Assembly (NCBI RefSeq): GCF_016908785.1 | Contig: NZ_JAFBEO010000003.1 | Location: 182,144-246,143 of the forward strand | Length of the DNA: 64,000 bases | Source: Weissella uvarum | GTDB taxonomy: Bacteria; Bacillota; Bacilli; Lactobacillales; Lactobacillaceae | Direction of reading: 5' to 3' | Shown: piece after piece, positions 1 through 8,625 of the stretch | How the letters are laid out: every line of letters begins with the position of its first letter | How positions within the stretch are numbered: the first letter of the stretch is position 1 | Notes under the pieces: generated by a model | Database searches by the model: none | Told to the model about the DNA's origin: nothing | The model's input: the letters and a program-made list of their open reading frames with translations, nothing else | Program-made: the position numbers and the translations under genes

Positions 1-334
1 TTCCAATCCCCTGTAAGACACGACCAAATAACAAGATTGTTAAGTTCATGGCGATCGAGTCTAAGCCGACTCCAGCCAAGAAAAACAAATTTGCGATAAT
101 AAATAATTTTTTAATCGAGAAATTTTTTAACAAATAGGCTGAAATGGGTACAATCACCGCAATCGCCAAGAGATAACCCGTGGTTACCCATTGAATCCCA
201 CTTGCATTCGTATTAAATTCCGACATTAAATGTGGAAAAGTAACATTCATTGAAGTTTCAATCAATACCCCACTGAAACTCATTAAACCAGCCGCAATTA
301 CGGCCGTTAGCACATGCCATTCCTTCGTTTTCAT
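1..334 (-). CDS. MFS drug exporter, DHA2 (EmrB/QacA) family, N-terminal part
   Basis: The first 111 codons of a membrane exporter that runs off the left edge of the window. The N-terminus has a membrane segment at about residues 8-30, followed by a motif of the type ETSMNVTFPHL, which matches the LDxTIVNVALP motif of 14-TM DHA2 proton antiporters. Further in are W-TTGYLLA and GRVLQGIG, also typical of this family. The ATG at 334 is preceded by GCGAGGTA, a good ribosome site. Family members pump out drugs or dyes using the proton gradient, but the substrate cannot be told here. It has its own promoter and a hairpin-rich leader (see those entries). Confidence 0.85.
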   Translation of the reverse strand, partial: MKTKEWHVLTAVIAAGLMSFSGVLIETSMNVTFPHLMSEFNTNASGIQWVTTGYLLAIAVIVPISAYLLKNFSIKKLFIIANLFFLAGVGLDSIAMNLTILLFGRVLQGIG

Positions 335-370
335 GTTAAATACCTCGCTTTATTTTTTGACATAAGAAAA

Positions 371-428
371 GACGAAATACTACAAAAGTAGTATTTCGCC
401 TCTATTATCGGTATGTGTTACCACATAC
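371..428 (-). promoter_or_regulatory. Candidate attenuator: hairpin plus intrinsic terminator in exporter leader
   Basis: Within the leader, a 7-bp inverted repeat GTATGTG/CACATAC with a 4-base loop (411-428) precedes a 13-bp stem (371-383 with 388-400, loop of four, one G-U pair). The second stem is followed on the minus strand by TTTTCTTAT. The second hairpin looks like an intrinsic terminator but lies downstream of the promoter and upstream of the exporter ATG. TAGTAT in the first hairpin could instead pair with ATACTA of the terminator stem, giving mutually exclusive folds. It may also serve simply as the terminator of the sepM operon. Confidence 0.5.
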
Positions 429-452
429 TATCTGTACGAATTTACTGAATAA

Positions 453-481
453 ATGTTAGCAAAAAAGTGAACCCTAGTCAA
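453..481 (-). promoter_or_regulatory. Sigma-A promoter of the MFS exporter
   Basis: On the minus strand TTGACT (476-481) and TAACAT (453-458) are separated by exactly 17 bases. The -35 begins just past the stop codon of the upstream sepM gene. The predicted transcript starts near 446 and has a leader of about 110 nt before the exporter ATG. Confidence 0.7.
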
Positions 482-485
482 TCCC

Positions 486-1544
486 CTATTTCTGTAACTT
501 GTCAATGGCTTCATTAAATGTAGAGACCGGAATTACCTTCATATCAGGAGCATACTTTTTAGCTGTTTTCTTAGCTAATTGATAGTTGGTTTGTCCATCC
601 TCTTCATATTTCAAATTTTCTTTAGTAGGTTTCACGTATGGCGCTAAGAAAATTTTAACACCGGCTTCGTGGGCGGCAATTACTTTCTTATCAATACCAC
701 CTATTTCACCAACCCGACCATTTTTATCAATTGATCCCGTTCCTGCAATTTGGCGTCCATTCGCCAAATCAACTGGTGACAAAGCATCATACATTTCCAA
801 AGCAAACATTAAGCCACCCGAAGGACCACCAATATCTCCTAAGTCAGCCGATACAGGCCGCTTAGATTTAACATCAACATCATCAGTTAAAATAATACCA
901 ATTCCTGAGACATCTTTAGTACCAGCAAGTGCAACTGTTTTAGCCGTTGCTTCTTTTTGCTTTTGATTATGCCGATAGCCAACTGTCAGATTTGTACCCA
1001 CTTTTTGCTTACGAATCGTTTTCTGGAAAGCTTGCGCGCTCTGATAATGTTTTTGATTAATGCTTTCAATCGTATCCCCCACCTGTAACTTCTTCTTAAA
1101 GTGTGAATTAGGTTGGATGGCCATGACATAGATACCATGAAAATCACGTTGATAAGGCACCTTAGCAGCTTTATAAGCGTTAGCCTTGGCTTCATTAATC
1201 GAGGTTTTCATATATATTTTATTGATTTTCTGATCATCTTGCTCAGATGCACTGCCACCCAAGGCCGCTGATTTGGTTTCAATCGTTGCATGCGGATCAA
1301 ATAAATTCCAAATCAGTGTTACTCCGTTCAAAGGCATAATTGCCACTGAAGTTAGCATGAAATCACCATTCAATTTTGGCTTCTTCTTATCAACTTTAAT
1401 ATAGTTAGCTAAATCGGCTGCGGTTCCAGGCCGCTCAGCATAAAGCGGTAGTGGCCATACCATCCCAACGACAAATAGCACCACGGCCATTGAAATTACA
1501 ACGACCCGATGTCGCTTTATAAAAGACCAAAAACGTTTCAGCAT
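486..1544 (-). CDS. sepM: SepM-like PDZ/Lon-type membrane protease (YlbL family)
   Basis: A 352-residue protease anchored by an N-terminal membrane segment (about 13-33). A PDZ domain lies around 135-200. The C-terminal Lon-type serine protease domain carries GGPSGG with nucleophile Ser242, and GGIDKK with the general-base lysine at 286 or 287, i.e. a Ser-Lys dyad. In streptococci SepM trims the competence peptide; in other Firmicutes the YlbL homologue is a general surface protease, so the local substrate is unknown. It follows coaD by 4 bases in the ylbG-rsmD-coaD-sepM order common in Firmicutes. Confidence 0.9.
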   Translation of the reverse strand: MLKRFWSFIKRHRVVVISMAVVLFVVGMVWPLPLYAERPGTAADLANYIKVDKKKPKLNGDFMLTSVAIMPLNGVTLIWNLFDPHATIETKSAALGGSASEQDDQKINKIYMKTSINEAKANAYKAAKVPYQRDFHGIYVMAIQPNSHFKKKLQVGDTIESINQKHYQSAQAFQKTIRKQKVGTNLTVGYRHNQKQKEATAKTVALAGTKDVSGIGIILTDDVDVKSKRPVSADLGDIGGPSGGLMFALEMYDALSPVDLANGRQIAGTGSIDKNGRVGEIGGIDKKVIAAHEAGVKIFLAPYVKPTKENLKYEEDGQTNYQLAKKTAKKYAPDMKVIPVSTFNEAIDKLQK

Positions 1545-1548
1545 GGAG

Positions 1549-2025
1549 CTACTCCTTAATTTTTTGTATCAATAACTCATTCACATTTGTTGGCACAAAA
1601 GCACTAACATCGCCCCCAGCATGGGCGATTTCTTTAATCACTGAACTAGAAATCATGACATCATCTGGATCTGCCAGCATGAACAATGTTTCGATTTGTC
1701 CAATCTTTGCATTCATTGCTGCAATGGGTTGTTCATAATTGAAGTCTTGCGCATTTCGTAAACCACGAATAATAGCGGTAACTGAATTTTTGTGCGCGAA
1801 ATCTACAGTCAATCCATCAATCGTCGCCACATGTACATTAGGTACCGCTTGAACGGCTTCTTGTGCTAACTGTGTCCGTTCATCTAATGTGAACAAACCA
1901 TTTTTCCCTGTATTTTGAGCTACGCCAACAATAACTTCATCAAACAAATTGGTTGCTCGTTGAATTAGATGGAGATGTCCGTTCGTAATTGGATCAAAGC
2001 TCCCTGGAAATAATGCTTTTTTCAT
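1549..2025 (-). CDS. coaD: Phosphopantetheine adenylyltransferase
   Basis: The 158-residue bacterial PPAT, which transfers AMP from ATP to 4'-phosphopantetheine to make dephospho-CoA, the penultimate step of coenzyme A synthesis. The nucleotidyltransferase signature is clear: PGSFDPITNGH near the N-terminus (TxGH with His17), and an ISSSVIKE stretch near residue 130 matching the ISSTxxR motif with Lys for Arg. Length is normal for the family. It sits 2 bases after rsmD and 4 bases before sepM, so it is co-transcribed with them. Confidence 0.95.
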   Translation of the reverse strand: MKKALFPGSFDPITNGHLHLIQRATNLFDEVIVGVAQNTGKNGLFTLDERTQLAQEAVQAVPNVHVATIDGLTVDFAHKNSVTAIIRGLRNAQDFNYEQPIAAMNAKIGQIETLFMLADPDDVMISSSVIKEIAHAGGDVSAFVPTNVNELLIQKIKE

Positions 2026-2027
2026 GA

Positions 2028-2579
2028 TTAACCTTCGTATTCATAAATAGTGATTACCGTGATCCCATAATCACGCTGTTTAACTTGTTTAAAATTCCCA
2101 ATTTGCTCAGGCAATTGTGCATTTTGATCAGTTTCAGCCATCACAAGCGCGTGTGGTGCCACTAATTCACGTGATACTAGACGCTCAAGATCTTTGATAA
2201 TGGTTTGCTTTGCATATGGTGGATCAAAATACAAAATATCAAATGGTGCTGAGCCAGCTAATTTATCAATTGCTGATTCGGCATTACTTTTCATAACTTT
2301 GAAGGCTTCCGGCTTCTTAGTTACCTCAATATTACTCTTAATTGTCTTGATAGCTGCAAATTGACGGTCTACTAGCACCGCTTCATCGATACCTCGTGAC
2401 ACCCCTTCAATTGAAAGACCGCCAGAACCTGCGTATAAGTCTAATGAACGACCGCCATCAAAATAAGGGCCGAGCATATTGAAAACTGCTTCCTTGACTT
2501 TATCTGTAGTTGGCCGTGTTGCATCACCTGGGACCGCTTTTAGCGGCCGGCCACCAAATTCACCACTAACAATTCGCAT
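2028..2579 (-). CDS. rsmD: 16S rRNA (guanine966-N2)-methyltransferase
   Basis: A 183-residue SAM-dependent methyltransferase. The SAM-binding loop is LDLYAGSGGL (46-55), and the catalytic DPPY motif is at 119-122, the N6/N2 amino-methyltransferase signature. The family methylates G966 of 16S rRNA in the 30S subunit. Its ATG overlaps the ylbG stop by one base (TAATG), so translation is coupled. The rsmD-coaD pairing is conserved widely in bacteria. Confidence 0.93.
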   Translation of the reverse strand: MRIVSGEFGGRPLKAVPGDATRPTTDKVKEAVFNMLGPYFDGGRSLDLYAGSGGLSIEGVSRGIDEAVLVDRQFAAIKTIKSNIEVTKKPEAFKVMKSNAESAIDKLAGSAPFDILYFDPPYAKQTIIKDLERLVSRELVAPHALVMAETDQNAQLPEQIGNFKQVKQRDYGITVITIYEYEG

Positions 2580-2893
2580 TATAATTCCTTTTCTTGCGCT
2601 TCATCATCAAACACATCATCGTTATCTAATGTGAAGTCAATTTCTTCATTTTGTTGTCCGCCCACAGTTGTATCAACCTCCGGCCAATGTGACTCTTCCA
2701 CATGATCAACAAACCCTAGCCGTTCAATTAACCGCTTCTTTTCATCCACGTCGGCTTCATCAACATAAACTGATGCATATTTTAGTTTATTTGAAATATA
2801 ATTAACAATTCCAAACCGTCGTAGCTGACGAGCTTGGCGCATGTTCTTCATATAAACAATTAATGCACGCCTTTTTTTTATTTCAAAGCTCAT
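2579..2893 (-). CDS. ylbG: YlbG family protein (DUF2129/UPF0298)
   Basis: A 104-residue cytoplasmic protein. The first 75 residues carry the conserved YlbG fold, with KKRRALIVYMKNMRQ at the start and a central YVDE. The last 30 residues form an acidic tail. The function is not established in the family. Its place directly before rsmD and coaD, as in Bacillus and lactobacilli, supports the assignment. GAGGTGG lies upstream of the ATG. Confidence 0.85.
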   Translation of the reverse strand: MSFEIKKRRALIVYMKNMRQARQLRRFGIVNYISNKLKYASVYVDEADVDEKKRLIERLGFVDHVEESHWPEVDTTVGGQQNEEIDFTLDNDDVFDDEAQEKEL

Positions 2894-2906
2894 CTTCTAA
2901 GCCACC

Positions 2907-4130
2907 TCACTTTTGTTTTTCATTTTGTAGCCTTAAGCGTCCAATAATATTGAGCACAAAGCCCATCATGATTCCCCATGCAAGCAATGACGAACCACCG
3001 TATGAAATCCATGGGAATGTCACCCCAGTAATTGGCAAAACTCCTGTAACCCCACCGAGGTTAACAAGCACTTGTACCATAATAAACATGGCCGTAGCAT
3101 AAAGAATCAAACGGAATTCCATATTTTTGGTGCGTGTACCATATAGCATAATTCGCCAAACAATAATACCAATCACAATTAATACTAGAATAATTGAAAT
3201 GGCACCAAGTTCTTCACCGACAACTGCCATAATAAAATCAGTATTTGGTTCCGGCAAATATCCAAGTTTTTGAATACTATTTCCGAGTCCGCGACCAAAG
3301 AAACCACCATTACTAATCGCATAATATGAATTTATCAATTGGTGCCCAGCATAGCCCACGTTCCAAGGATCTATATAAGCTTCAAAACGTTGCAATTGAT
3401 AATGCATAAAACCGACTTTTTCCAATAATGGAATCAAAATTGGCATACAGAATAAGAGCAAAGCAATTACTACAATAAATGATAGCAACCAGATTGCTGG
3501 TACCCCTGCCGTTAATAACATTACTCCGGCAATTGCTAGTAAAATACCAAAACCTCCGAAATCAGGCATTGAGAAATCAAGTAGCATCCCGATTGCAGGT
3601 AACGCCGTCGTTTTATAGTTTAATAACATTGGCAAATATTGCTTACCAGGCGCCATCTTATTTCTAAAAACATCAGAGAAACGCATCGCTAACCACAAAA
3701 TCATCGCAATTTTAAAATACTCAACTGGCTGAAAACCAAAGCCAAACAAATATAGCCAGCCATGCGCGCCACTTGTTACCGGGCCGAAGAATCTCGTAAT
3801 GGCGAGCAAACCAACTAAAATAATCATCGCCCATTTCAAAAATTGTTTGTAAGCTTTACTTTGCCAACGAATTCCAATCGTAAAAAGGAATAACATAATG
3901 CCAGTTGATAGAATGGCAAAAAAGACTTGTTTAATAAAAAAACTTGTTGCAGAACCAGTCGCCATGTTTGTACTTGAGGTGAATACCATTAACGTCCCAA
4001 ATACCATTAAGGCCATGATTGATCCGAAAATCCAACCATCCAAATAACGAAATTTTAATTTTAACGCTTGCCAGAATGCTTTAAATCCAGCCGCGATTTG
4101 AGGTTGACGCTTTGAATTATTTGCTTGCAT
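2907..4130 (-). CDS. ftsW: FtsW/RodA/SpoVE family peptidoglycan polymerase
   Basis: A 407-residue SEDS-family glycosyltransferase with about ten membrane segments; it polymerises lipid II glycan chains at the septum (FtsW) or side wall (RodA). The conserved loop PEPNTDFIMAVVGEELG and the motif QPVEYFKIA are visible. The order ftsW-ylbG-rsmD-coaD matches the division FtsW of other lactic acid bacteria, so ftsW is preferred over rodA. The ATG has AAGGAG ten bases upstream. It has its own promoter after the typA terminator. Confidence 0.85.
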   Translation of the reverse strand: MQANNSKRQPQIAAGFKAFWQALKLKFRYLDGWIFGSIMALMVFGTLMVFTSSTNMATGSATSFFIKQVFFAILSTGIMLFLFTIGIRWQSKAYKQFLKWAMIILVGLLAITRFFGPVTSGAHGWLYLFGFGFQPVEYFKIAMILWLAMRFSDVFRNKMAPGKQYLPMLLNYKTTALPAIGMLLDFSMPDFGGFGILLAIAGVMLLTAGVPAIWLLSFIVVIALLLFCMPILIPLLEKVGFMHYQLQRFEAYIDPWNVGYAGHQLINSYYAISNGGFFGRGLGNSIQKLGYLPEPNTDFIMAVVGEELGAISIILVLIVIGIIVWRIMLYGTRTKNMEFRLILYATAMFIMVQVLVNLGGVTGVLPITGVTFPWISYGGSSLLAWGIMMGFVLNIIGRLRLQNEKQK

Positions 4131-4166
4131 AAAAGCATCACTCCTTTTCTTGTAATCATAACTTCT

Positions 4167-4197
4167 ATTTTAGCATATTTAGAGCCTACCACCCCAA
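4167..4197 (-). promoter_or_regulatory. Promoter of ftsW
   Basis: On the minus strand an extended -10 TGCTAAAAT (4167-4175) lies about 37 bases before the ftsW ATG. A poor -35 candidate TTGGGG (4192-4197) is 19 bases away. The extended -10 makes it plausible despite the weak -35. Confidence 0.45.
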
Positions 4198-4223
4198 TTA
4201 TCGTGCGACATTTTTAATGCAAA

Positions 4224-4259
4224 CAAAAAGGCATGTCCTTATTTCTAAGAACATACCTT
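4224..4259 (-). terminator. Intrinsic terminator of typA
   Basis: A 14-bp stem with G-U wobbles (4228-4241 with 4246-4259, tetraloop GAAA on the minus strand) is followed by TTTTTG. It lies directly after the typA stop. Confidence 0.75.
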
Positions 4260-4276
4260 AAATGGATAAATTAATA

Positions 4277-6121
4277 TTAGCCTTGCGTTGAAATCTTACG
4301 ACGCTTAGCAGCCTTTTCACGTTCACTTGTATTCAAAATTTGCTTACGGATACGAACGTGTTCTGGTGTTACTTCGGCAAGTTCATCTTCAGCCAAGAAC
4401 TCCAATGATTCTTCAAGCGTCATATCACGTGGCGTCTTGATTGATGCAGTTTGGTCCTTGTTAGAAGTACGCACGTTAGTTTGGTTCTTTGCCTTTGTCA
4501 CGTTAACTGAAATATCGTTATCACGTGAGTTTTGTCCAACAACCATACCTTCATAGACTTCATCACCAGGATGCACGAACATTGTTCCACGATCTTCAAC
4601 ACCCATCATGGCATATGTTGTAACAGGTCCTTGGTTAATTGAAACCAAAGTACCGTTATGGCGACCTGGGTTCCAGTTCTTAACAATTGGCTTGTATTCT
4701 GAGAATGTGTGGTTATAGATACCATATCCACGTGTCAATGACATGAATTCAGTTGCGTATCCAATCAATCCACGTGAAGGCACTGAGAATTCCAAACGAG
4801 TTGTACCAGTTCCGGTTTGTTCCATGTTCAACATGTCACCCTTACGGTTTGACAATGATTCGATAACTGAACCAGAGTACTCGTCAGGAGTATCAATTTG
4901 CACGTTTTCGTATGGTTCTGAATCAACACCATCAACGTTCTTGAAGATAACTTCAGGACGAGAAACTTGTAGTTCGTAACCTTCACGACGCATTGTTTCA
5001 ATCAAGATTGACAAGTGCAATTCACCACGACCTGAAACTAACCATGCACCAGCTTCATCTGTGTCTTCAACACGCAATGAAACGTCAGTGTGTAGTTCAC
5101 GATGCAAACGATCTTCAACTTGACGCGCAGTAACAAACTTACCTTCGCGACCAGCAAATGGTGAATCATTCGTACGGAATGTCATTTGCAAAGTTGGTTC
5201 GTCGATACGTAGCACTGGCAAAGCTTCTTGATGCTCTGGGCTAACAACAGTTTCACCAACAGAAATTTCTTCCATACCTGAAACGGCAATCAAATCACCA
5301 GCCTTGGCTGTTTCAATTTCAACACGGTCCAAACCGTTGAAACCAAACAACTTCGTAACGCGGAAGTTACTCTTTGAGCCATCAAGTTTCATAACCGTAA
5401 CGTTGTCACCCAATGAAATTGTTCCATTGAAGACACGTCCAATACCGATACGACCCAAGAAGTCGTTATAGTCAAGCAAAGCCACTTGGAATTGTAATGG
5501 CTTATCTGAAGTATCTTCAGGGGCTGGAACATATTCAAAGACATCTTCAAAGATAGGATCCATTGTATGCTCTTGTGTTGACAAGTCAGGATCCTTTGAT
5601 GATGTTCCGTTCATAGCTGAAGCGTAAACTACAGGGAAATCAAGTTGGTCTTCGTTGGCACCCAATTCGATAAACAAATCAAGCACTTCATCAACAACTT
5701 CTTCAGGACGAGCACCTGGACGGTCAACCTTGTTAACCACCACGATTGGTGTCAAGTTTTGTTCAAAGGCCTTCTTCAACACGAAACGTGTTTGTGGCAT
5801 AGTACCTTCGAAGGCATCCACAACCAAAAGTACACCGTCAACCATTCCCATGATACGCTCAACTTCGCCACCGAAGTCCGCGTGTCCTGGTGTATCCAAG
5901 ATATTAATCTTCTTGTCACCCACTTCAACAGCGGTATTCTTTGACAAGATTGTGATTCCACGTTCCTTTTCAATATCGTTGGTGTCCATTGCACGGTCAC
6001 CCAACTCAGTACGTGCATCAAGTGTATCTGATTGCTTCAACATCTCATTAACCAAAGTTGTCTTACCATGGTCAACGTGGGCGATGATCGCAATATTACG
6101 TAAGTTTTCACGTTTTGCCAA
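4277..6121 (-). CDS. typA: Ribosome-associated GTPase TypA/BipA
   Basis: A 614-residue translational GTPase of the EF-G superfamily that binds the ribosome and helps 50S assembly and stress adaptation. The G motifs are plain: [10 protein letters not shown] (G1), DTPGHADFGGEVER (G3) and NKVDRPGA (G4). The EF-G-like domains and the C-terminal BipA domain follow at full length. Translation appears to start at TTG (6121) with AAGGAG nine bases upstream. It is transcribed alone, bounded by a terminator. Confidence 0.96.
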   Translation of the reverse strand: MAKRENLRNIAIIAHVDHGKTTLVNEMLKQSDTLDARTELGDRAMDTNDIEKERGITILSKNTAVEVGDKKINILDTPGHADFGGEVERIMGMVDGVLLVVDAFEGTMPQTRFVLKKAFEQNLTPIVVVNKVDRPGARPEEVVDEVLDLFIELGANEDQLDFPVVYASAMNGTSSKDPDLSTQEHTMDPIFEDVFEYVPAPEDTSDKPLQFQVALLDYNDFLGRIGIGRVFNGTISLGDNVTVMKLDGSKSNFRVTKLFGFNGLDRVEIETAKAGDLIAVSGMEEISVGETVVSPEHQEALPVLRIDEPTLQMTFRTNDSPFAGREGKFVTARQVEDRLHRELHTDVSLRVEDTDEAGAWLVSGRGELHLSILIETMRREGYELQVSRPEVIFKNVDGVDSEPYENVQIDTPDEYSGSVIESLSNRKGDMLNMEQTGTGTTRLEFSVPSRGLIGYATEFMSLTRGYGIYNHTFSEYKPIVKNWNPGRHNGTLVSINQGPVTTYAMMGVEDRGTMFVHPGDEVYEGMVVGQNSRDNDISVNVTKAKNQTNVRTSNKDQTASIKTPRDMTLEESLEFLAEDELAEVTPEHVRIRKQILNTSEREKAAKRRKISTQG

Positions 6122-6187
6122 AATTCTAATCTCCTTAACTCTGTTCCAACATATAAATTGTTGTGTATCTAACTCTCAACGGTCCTA

Positions 6188-6205
6188 GTATTTATATGTA
6201 AATAC
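6188..6205. repeat. 18-bp palindrome upstream of typA
   Basis: GTATTTA-TATG-TAAATAC is a perfect 7-bp inverted repeat in the gap between the suhB-like gene and typA. No T-run follows on either strand, so it is not a terminator. It could be a regulator site. Confidence 0.4.
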
Positions 6206-6222
6206 AAGACCTCCAATTTCAC

Positions 6223-7011
6223 TTAGAGGCCCTTTGCTTGCTTTTCAATTCCCATGATATCAGCATGGGCACGCGGAGTTGAAACGACTACTGCCCCTGA
6301 TAATAACATATTTAGTGGTTGGCCGTCAACATCACTAACTTTTAACCCTAAGCCTTGTCCTAAAGCAGCACCTGCTGCAAAGTCCCATGGCTTCATTTCA
6401 CTAACATACGCCACAGCTTTACCTAAGAGCACATGCATATAGGCAATCCCAGCTGAGCCATAGATTCGAAAACCAATTGAACTCTTAGCAATTTCTTGAA
6501 AAGCATGTTGATCAAGTAACAAACGTACCCCTGAAAGGACAACTAATCCATCAGTTAATCCGTAATCAGGCCCCATTGTTAATCGAGTTTGGTTACAGTA
6601 CACCCCATAATCAGGACCACCATGTACAACTTGATCGTTCATAACATCCATAATCCAAGCGAGCACCGGTTGCCCATCACGATATAACGCTAACATAGAC
6701 GCAAATTCATCATGCTGTTTGACAAAATTAAGGGTGCCGTCAATCGGATCCACAAACCAAACATCCCCATCCATAGTTTGGACGTCATCGCCATAACCTT
6801 CTTCACTAATAATCCGGGCTTGTGGCATTAAGGCATGAATTTGTTGGACGTAATATTGTTCAATTTCTTTATCGACATTAGTTACTAAATCACGCTGACT
6901 TGATTTTTCATCAACGTCAAGTGGTTGCTTAATACTCTCCAAAATTTGTTGTCGCGCATTGGCTAACCATCCTAATACCGTTTGATCGATTTGTTCAATT
7001 GTCATTTCCAT
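6223..7011 (-). CDS. Inositol monophosphatase family protein (SuhB-like)
   Basis: A 262-residue metal-dependent phosphatase of the IMPase/FBPase superfamily. The metal-binding motifs are present: SEEG (69-72), WFVDPIDGT (85-93) and a C-terminal KPWDFAAGAAL. The family hydrolyses inositol-1-phosphate or related sugar phosphates; the physiological substrate in lactic acid bacteria is uncertain. The ribosome site is weak, and it lies 15 bases after the UPF0223 gene, so coupling within that operon is likely. Confidence 0.88.
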   Translation of the reverse strand: MEMTIEQIDQTVLGWLANARQQILESIKQPLDVDEKSSQRDLVTNVDKEIEQYYVQQIHALMPQARIISEEGYGDDVQTMDGDVWFVDPIDGTLNFVKQHDEFASMLALYRDGQPVLAWIMDVMNDQVVHGGPDYGVYCNQTRLTMGPDYGLTDGLVVLSGVRLLLDQHAFQEIAKSSIGFRIYGSAGIAYMHVLLGKAVAYVSEMKPWDFAAGAALGQGLGLKVSDVDGQPLNMLLSGAVVVSTPRAHADIMGIEKQAKGL

Positions 7012-7026
7012 AGGTATGTCTTTCTT

Positions 7027-7308
7027 TTAGTCTGGCATTTTCACACGTGCACTTTGACTGGATTGAGCTTGTTTCATCGTTTGGTAAATTGAATAGCCAC
7101 TTTCTGCTTGAAAACTACGGTCAAGTTGCTTTTCTTCAGCTTTGCTTGGCACAACCTCTTTAAAACCACGATAAGCATCTAATAAATCTTGCCGCTCAAT
7201 CCCCGTTTCATAGGCAGTTGCAACCGCATCATACAAACGACTCACGGCCACGATATCTTGTGTTGACCAGCCATCTAAAAAAGGCAATGTAAAATTCTTA
7301 TCCGCCAT
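7027..7308 (-). CDS. UPF0223 family protein (YktA-like)
   Basis: A 93-residue cytoplasmic protein with PFLDGWSTQDIVAVSRLYDAVATAYE, a pattern characteristic of the UPF0223 family, and the conserved FKEVVPSKAEEKQL stretch. The function is unknown. It lies between def and the inositol-phosphatase gene, an arrangement also seen in Bacillus (yktA beside yktC). AAGGAG precedes the ATG. Confidence 0.8.
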   Translation of the reverse strand: MADKNFTLPFLDGWSTQDIVAVSRLYDAVATAYETGIERQDLLDAYRGFKEVVPSKAEEKQLDRSFQAESGYSIYQTMKQAQSSQSARVKMPD

Positions 7309-7317
7309 ATGCGCTCC

Positions 7318-7893
7318 TTAAATGTAACGTGTCCGATCATGCTCTTCCCATGGATTTGCTTCGTTAATGTGATCATAGTAAAGCGTACCATGTAAATGAT
7401 CAATTTCATGTTGGAAAACGTCAGCAGGATAACCTTGCAACTTTAATTCTTGTTCGGCACCAGTTTCATCTTGGTAGCGCACTGTAATCCGGTAAGAACG
7501 CTCAACAAATCCTGGTTGATCAGCATCAACTGATAGGCAGCCTTCTCCACCAGCTAAAGCTTGTTGCTTAACAGATTGGCGAGTAATGACTGGATTATAA
7601 ATGGTCCCCTTGAAGTAGTATGGCTCATCTTGATCTTCTTGTCCGTCAACATCGGCATTTGGAATTAAAATTGATGCATATTGCTTTGATACACCAACTT
7701 GTGGTGCTGCCAAACCAACGCCTGGTCGAAGGCCATATTTTTCATTAGCTTTTTCATCTTGACTAATAATCAAGTATTCCATCATATCCTTTGACACTTG
7801 TTGGTCTTCATCAGATAGCGGAAAAGCCACTTTTTCTGCTTGTTTTCTTAGTACTGGATCCCCATCCCGTACAACTTGGTCCATTCGATACAT
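7318..7893 (-). CDS. def: Peptide deformylase
   Basis: A 191-residue metalloenzyme that removes the formyl group from new N-terminal methionines. All three motifs are intact: GVGLAAPQVG (58-67), EGCLSV (117-122, metal ligand Cys119) and HEIDH (162-166). The long insert between residues 80 and 100 and overall length mark the type 2 enzyme of Gram-positive bacteria. GGAGG lies 12 bases upstream of the ATG. The downstream gene is UPF0223, ten bases away. Confidence 0.95.
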   Translation of the reverse strand: MYRMDQVVRDGDPVLRKQAEKVAFPLSDEDQQVSKDMMEYLIISQDEKANEKYGLRPGVGLAAPQVGVSKQYASILIPNADVDGQEDQDEPYYFKGTIYNPVITRQSVKQQALAGGEGCLSVDADQPGFVERSYRITVRYQDETGAEQELKLQGYPADVFQHEIDHLHGTLYYDHINEANPWEEHDRTRYI

Positions 7894-7939
7894 AATTGTA
7901 AATACCCTCCAATATAAAATCTTTATTACAAGTATAGCA

Positions 7940-8425
7940 TTAAACTGATTGATTGAGCCGTCTTAAATCATGTAGATAAGCTAATGTTTCTTCATTATCC
8001 ACATGTGCCACGTCAACATGTAACACCGTTTGCTCTTGATTAAACCATAAATCCGTCACTAATAATGCTGGCTCATCATCTGAAATTTTTGAAACAGCAT
8101 GTGCCTGCGCGTAATTCTCTAATGCAGCATTTAACTGTGTGCGAATCAATTCACGATTCATCACGCGTTCAATCGGCAAGATAAATTCAAATGCCATCAC
8201 TTCATGGCCCCAGATGTTCGCCACTAGTGTTGAACGCAATTGACTTTGCGGTTGCTTAATTCCAATCGAATCATTGAGTTGGTTACAAGCCTGCGTCATG
8301 GCAGCATTAACAATTTGTTGTGATTGAATAATTTGACGTTCCGTTAAACGTCGCCCTGTGCGTCGAAAAATTGTCAAAAAACAAAGAATGGCGATTAGGG
8401 TTCCAATTAAAATTACAATTTTCAT
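7940..8425 (-). CDS. Uncharacterised membrane-anchored protein
   Basis: A 161-residue protein not recognised as a known family. It has one N-terminal membrane segment (about 2-18) followed by a basic stretch and a soluble domain. A GTG at 8458 would give 172 residues, but the ATG at 8425 has AAAGGTGA at a good distance and puts the membrane segment right at the N-terminus, so it is preferred. It lies upstream of def and divergent from rpoY-rnjA. Confidence 0.6.
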   Translation of the reverse strand: MKIVILIGTLIAILCFLTIFRRTGRRLTERQIIQSQQIVNAAMTQACNQLNDSIGIKQPQSQLRSTLVANIWGHEVMAFEFILPIERVMNRELIRTQLNAALENYAQAHAVSKISDDEPALLVTDLWFNQEQTVLHVDVAHVDNEETLAYLHDLRRLNQSV

Positions 8426-8567
8426 AAAGTCACCTTTACCGAGATTTAGTGGACTCACTTTGTGTGTTTAAGTATGCCATAAATAAGGCATCATTTGGAT
8501 AATTTTCGTATAAAATCGTGACTTTAGCAGACGCAAAACCATAACACTAGTTTTTTAGCCAAATTTC

Positions 8568-8576
8568 TGGTAATAT
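8568..8576 (+). promoter_or_regulatory. Candidate extended -10 promoter of rpoY-rnjA
   Basis: TGGTAATAT gives an extended -10 about 50 bases before the rpoY start. No convincing -35 was found 17 bases further up, so the assignment is tentative. Confidence 0.35.
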
Positions 8577-8625
8577 AACCAATAAGACTATACGGAAAAA
8601 TTGAATTATTTAAAGGAGTTTAGAC

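Noticed and set aside
5655..6188. A 177-residue plus-strand frame antisense to typA
   Set aside because: It lies inside the well-supported typA gene on the other strand, and its composition is that of a reverse-complement shadow.
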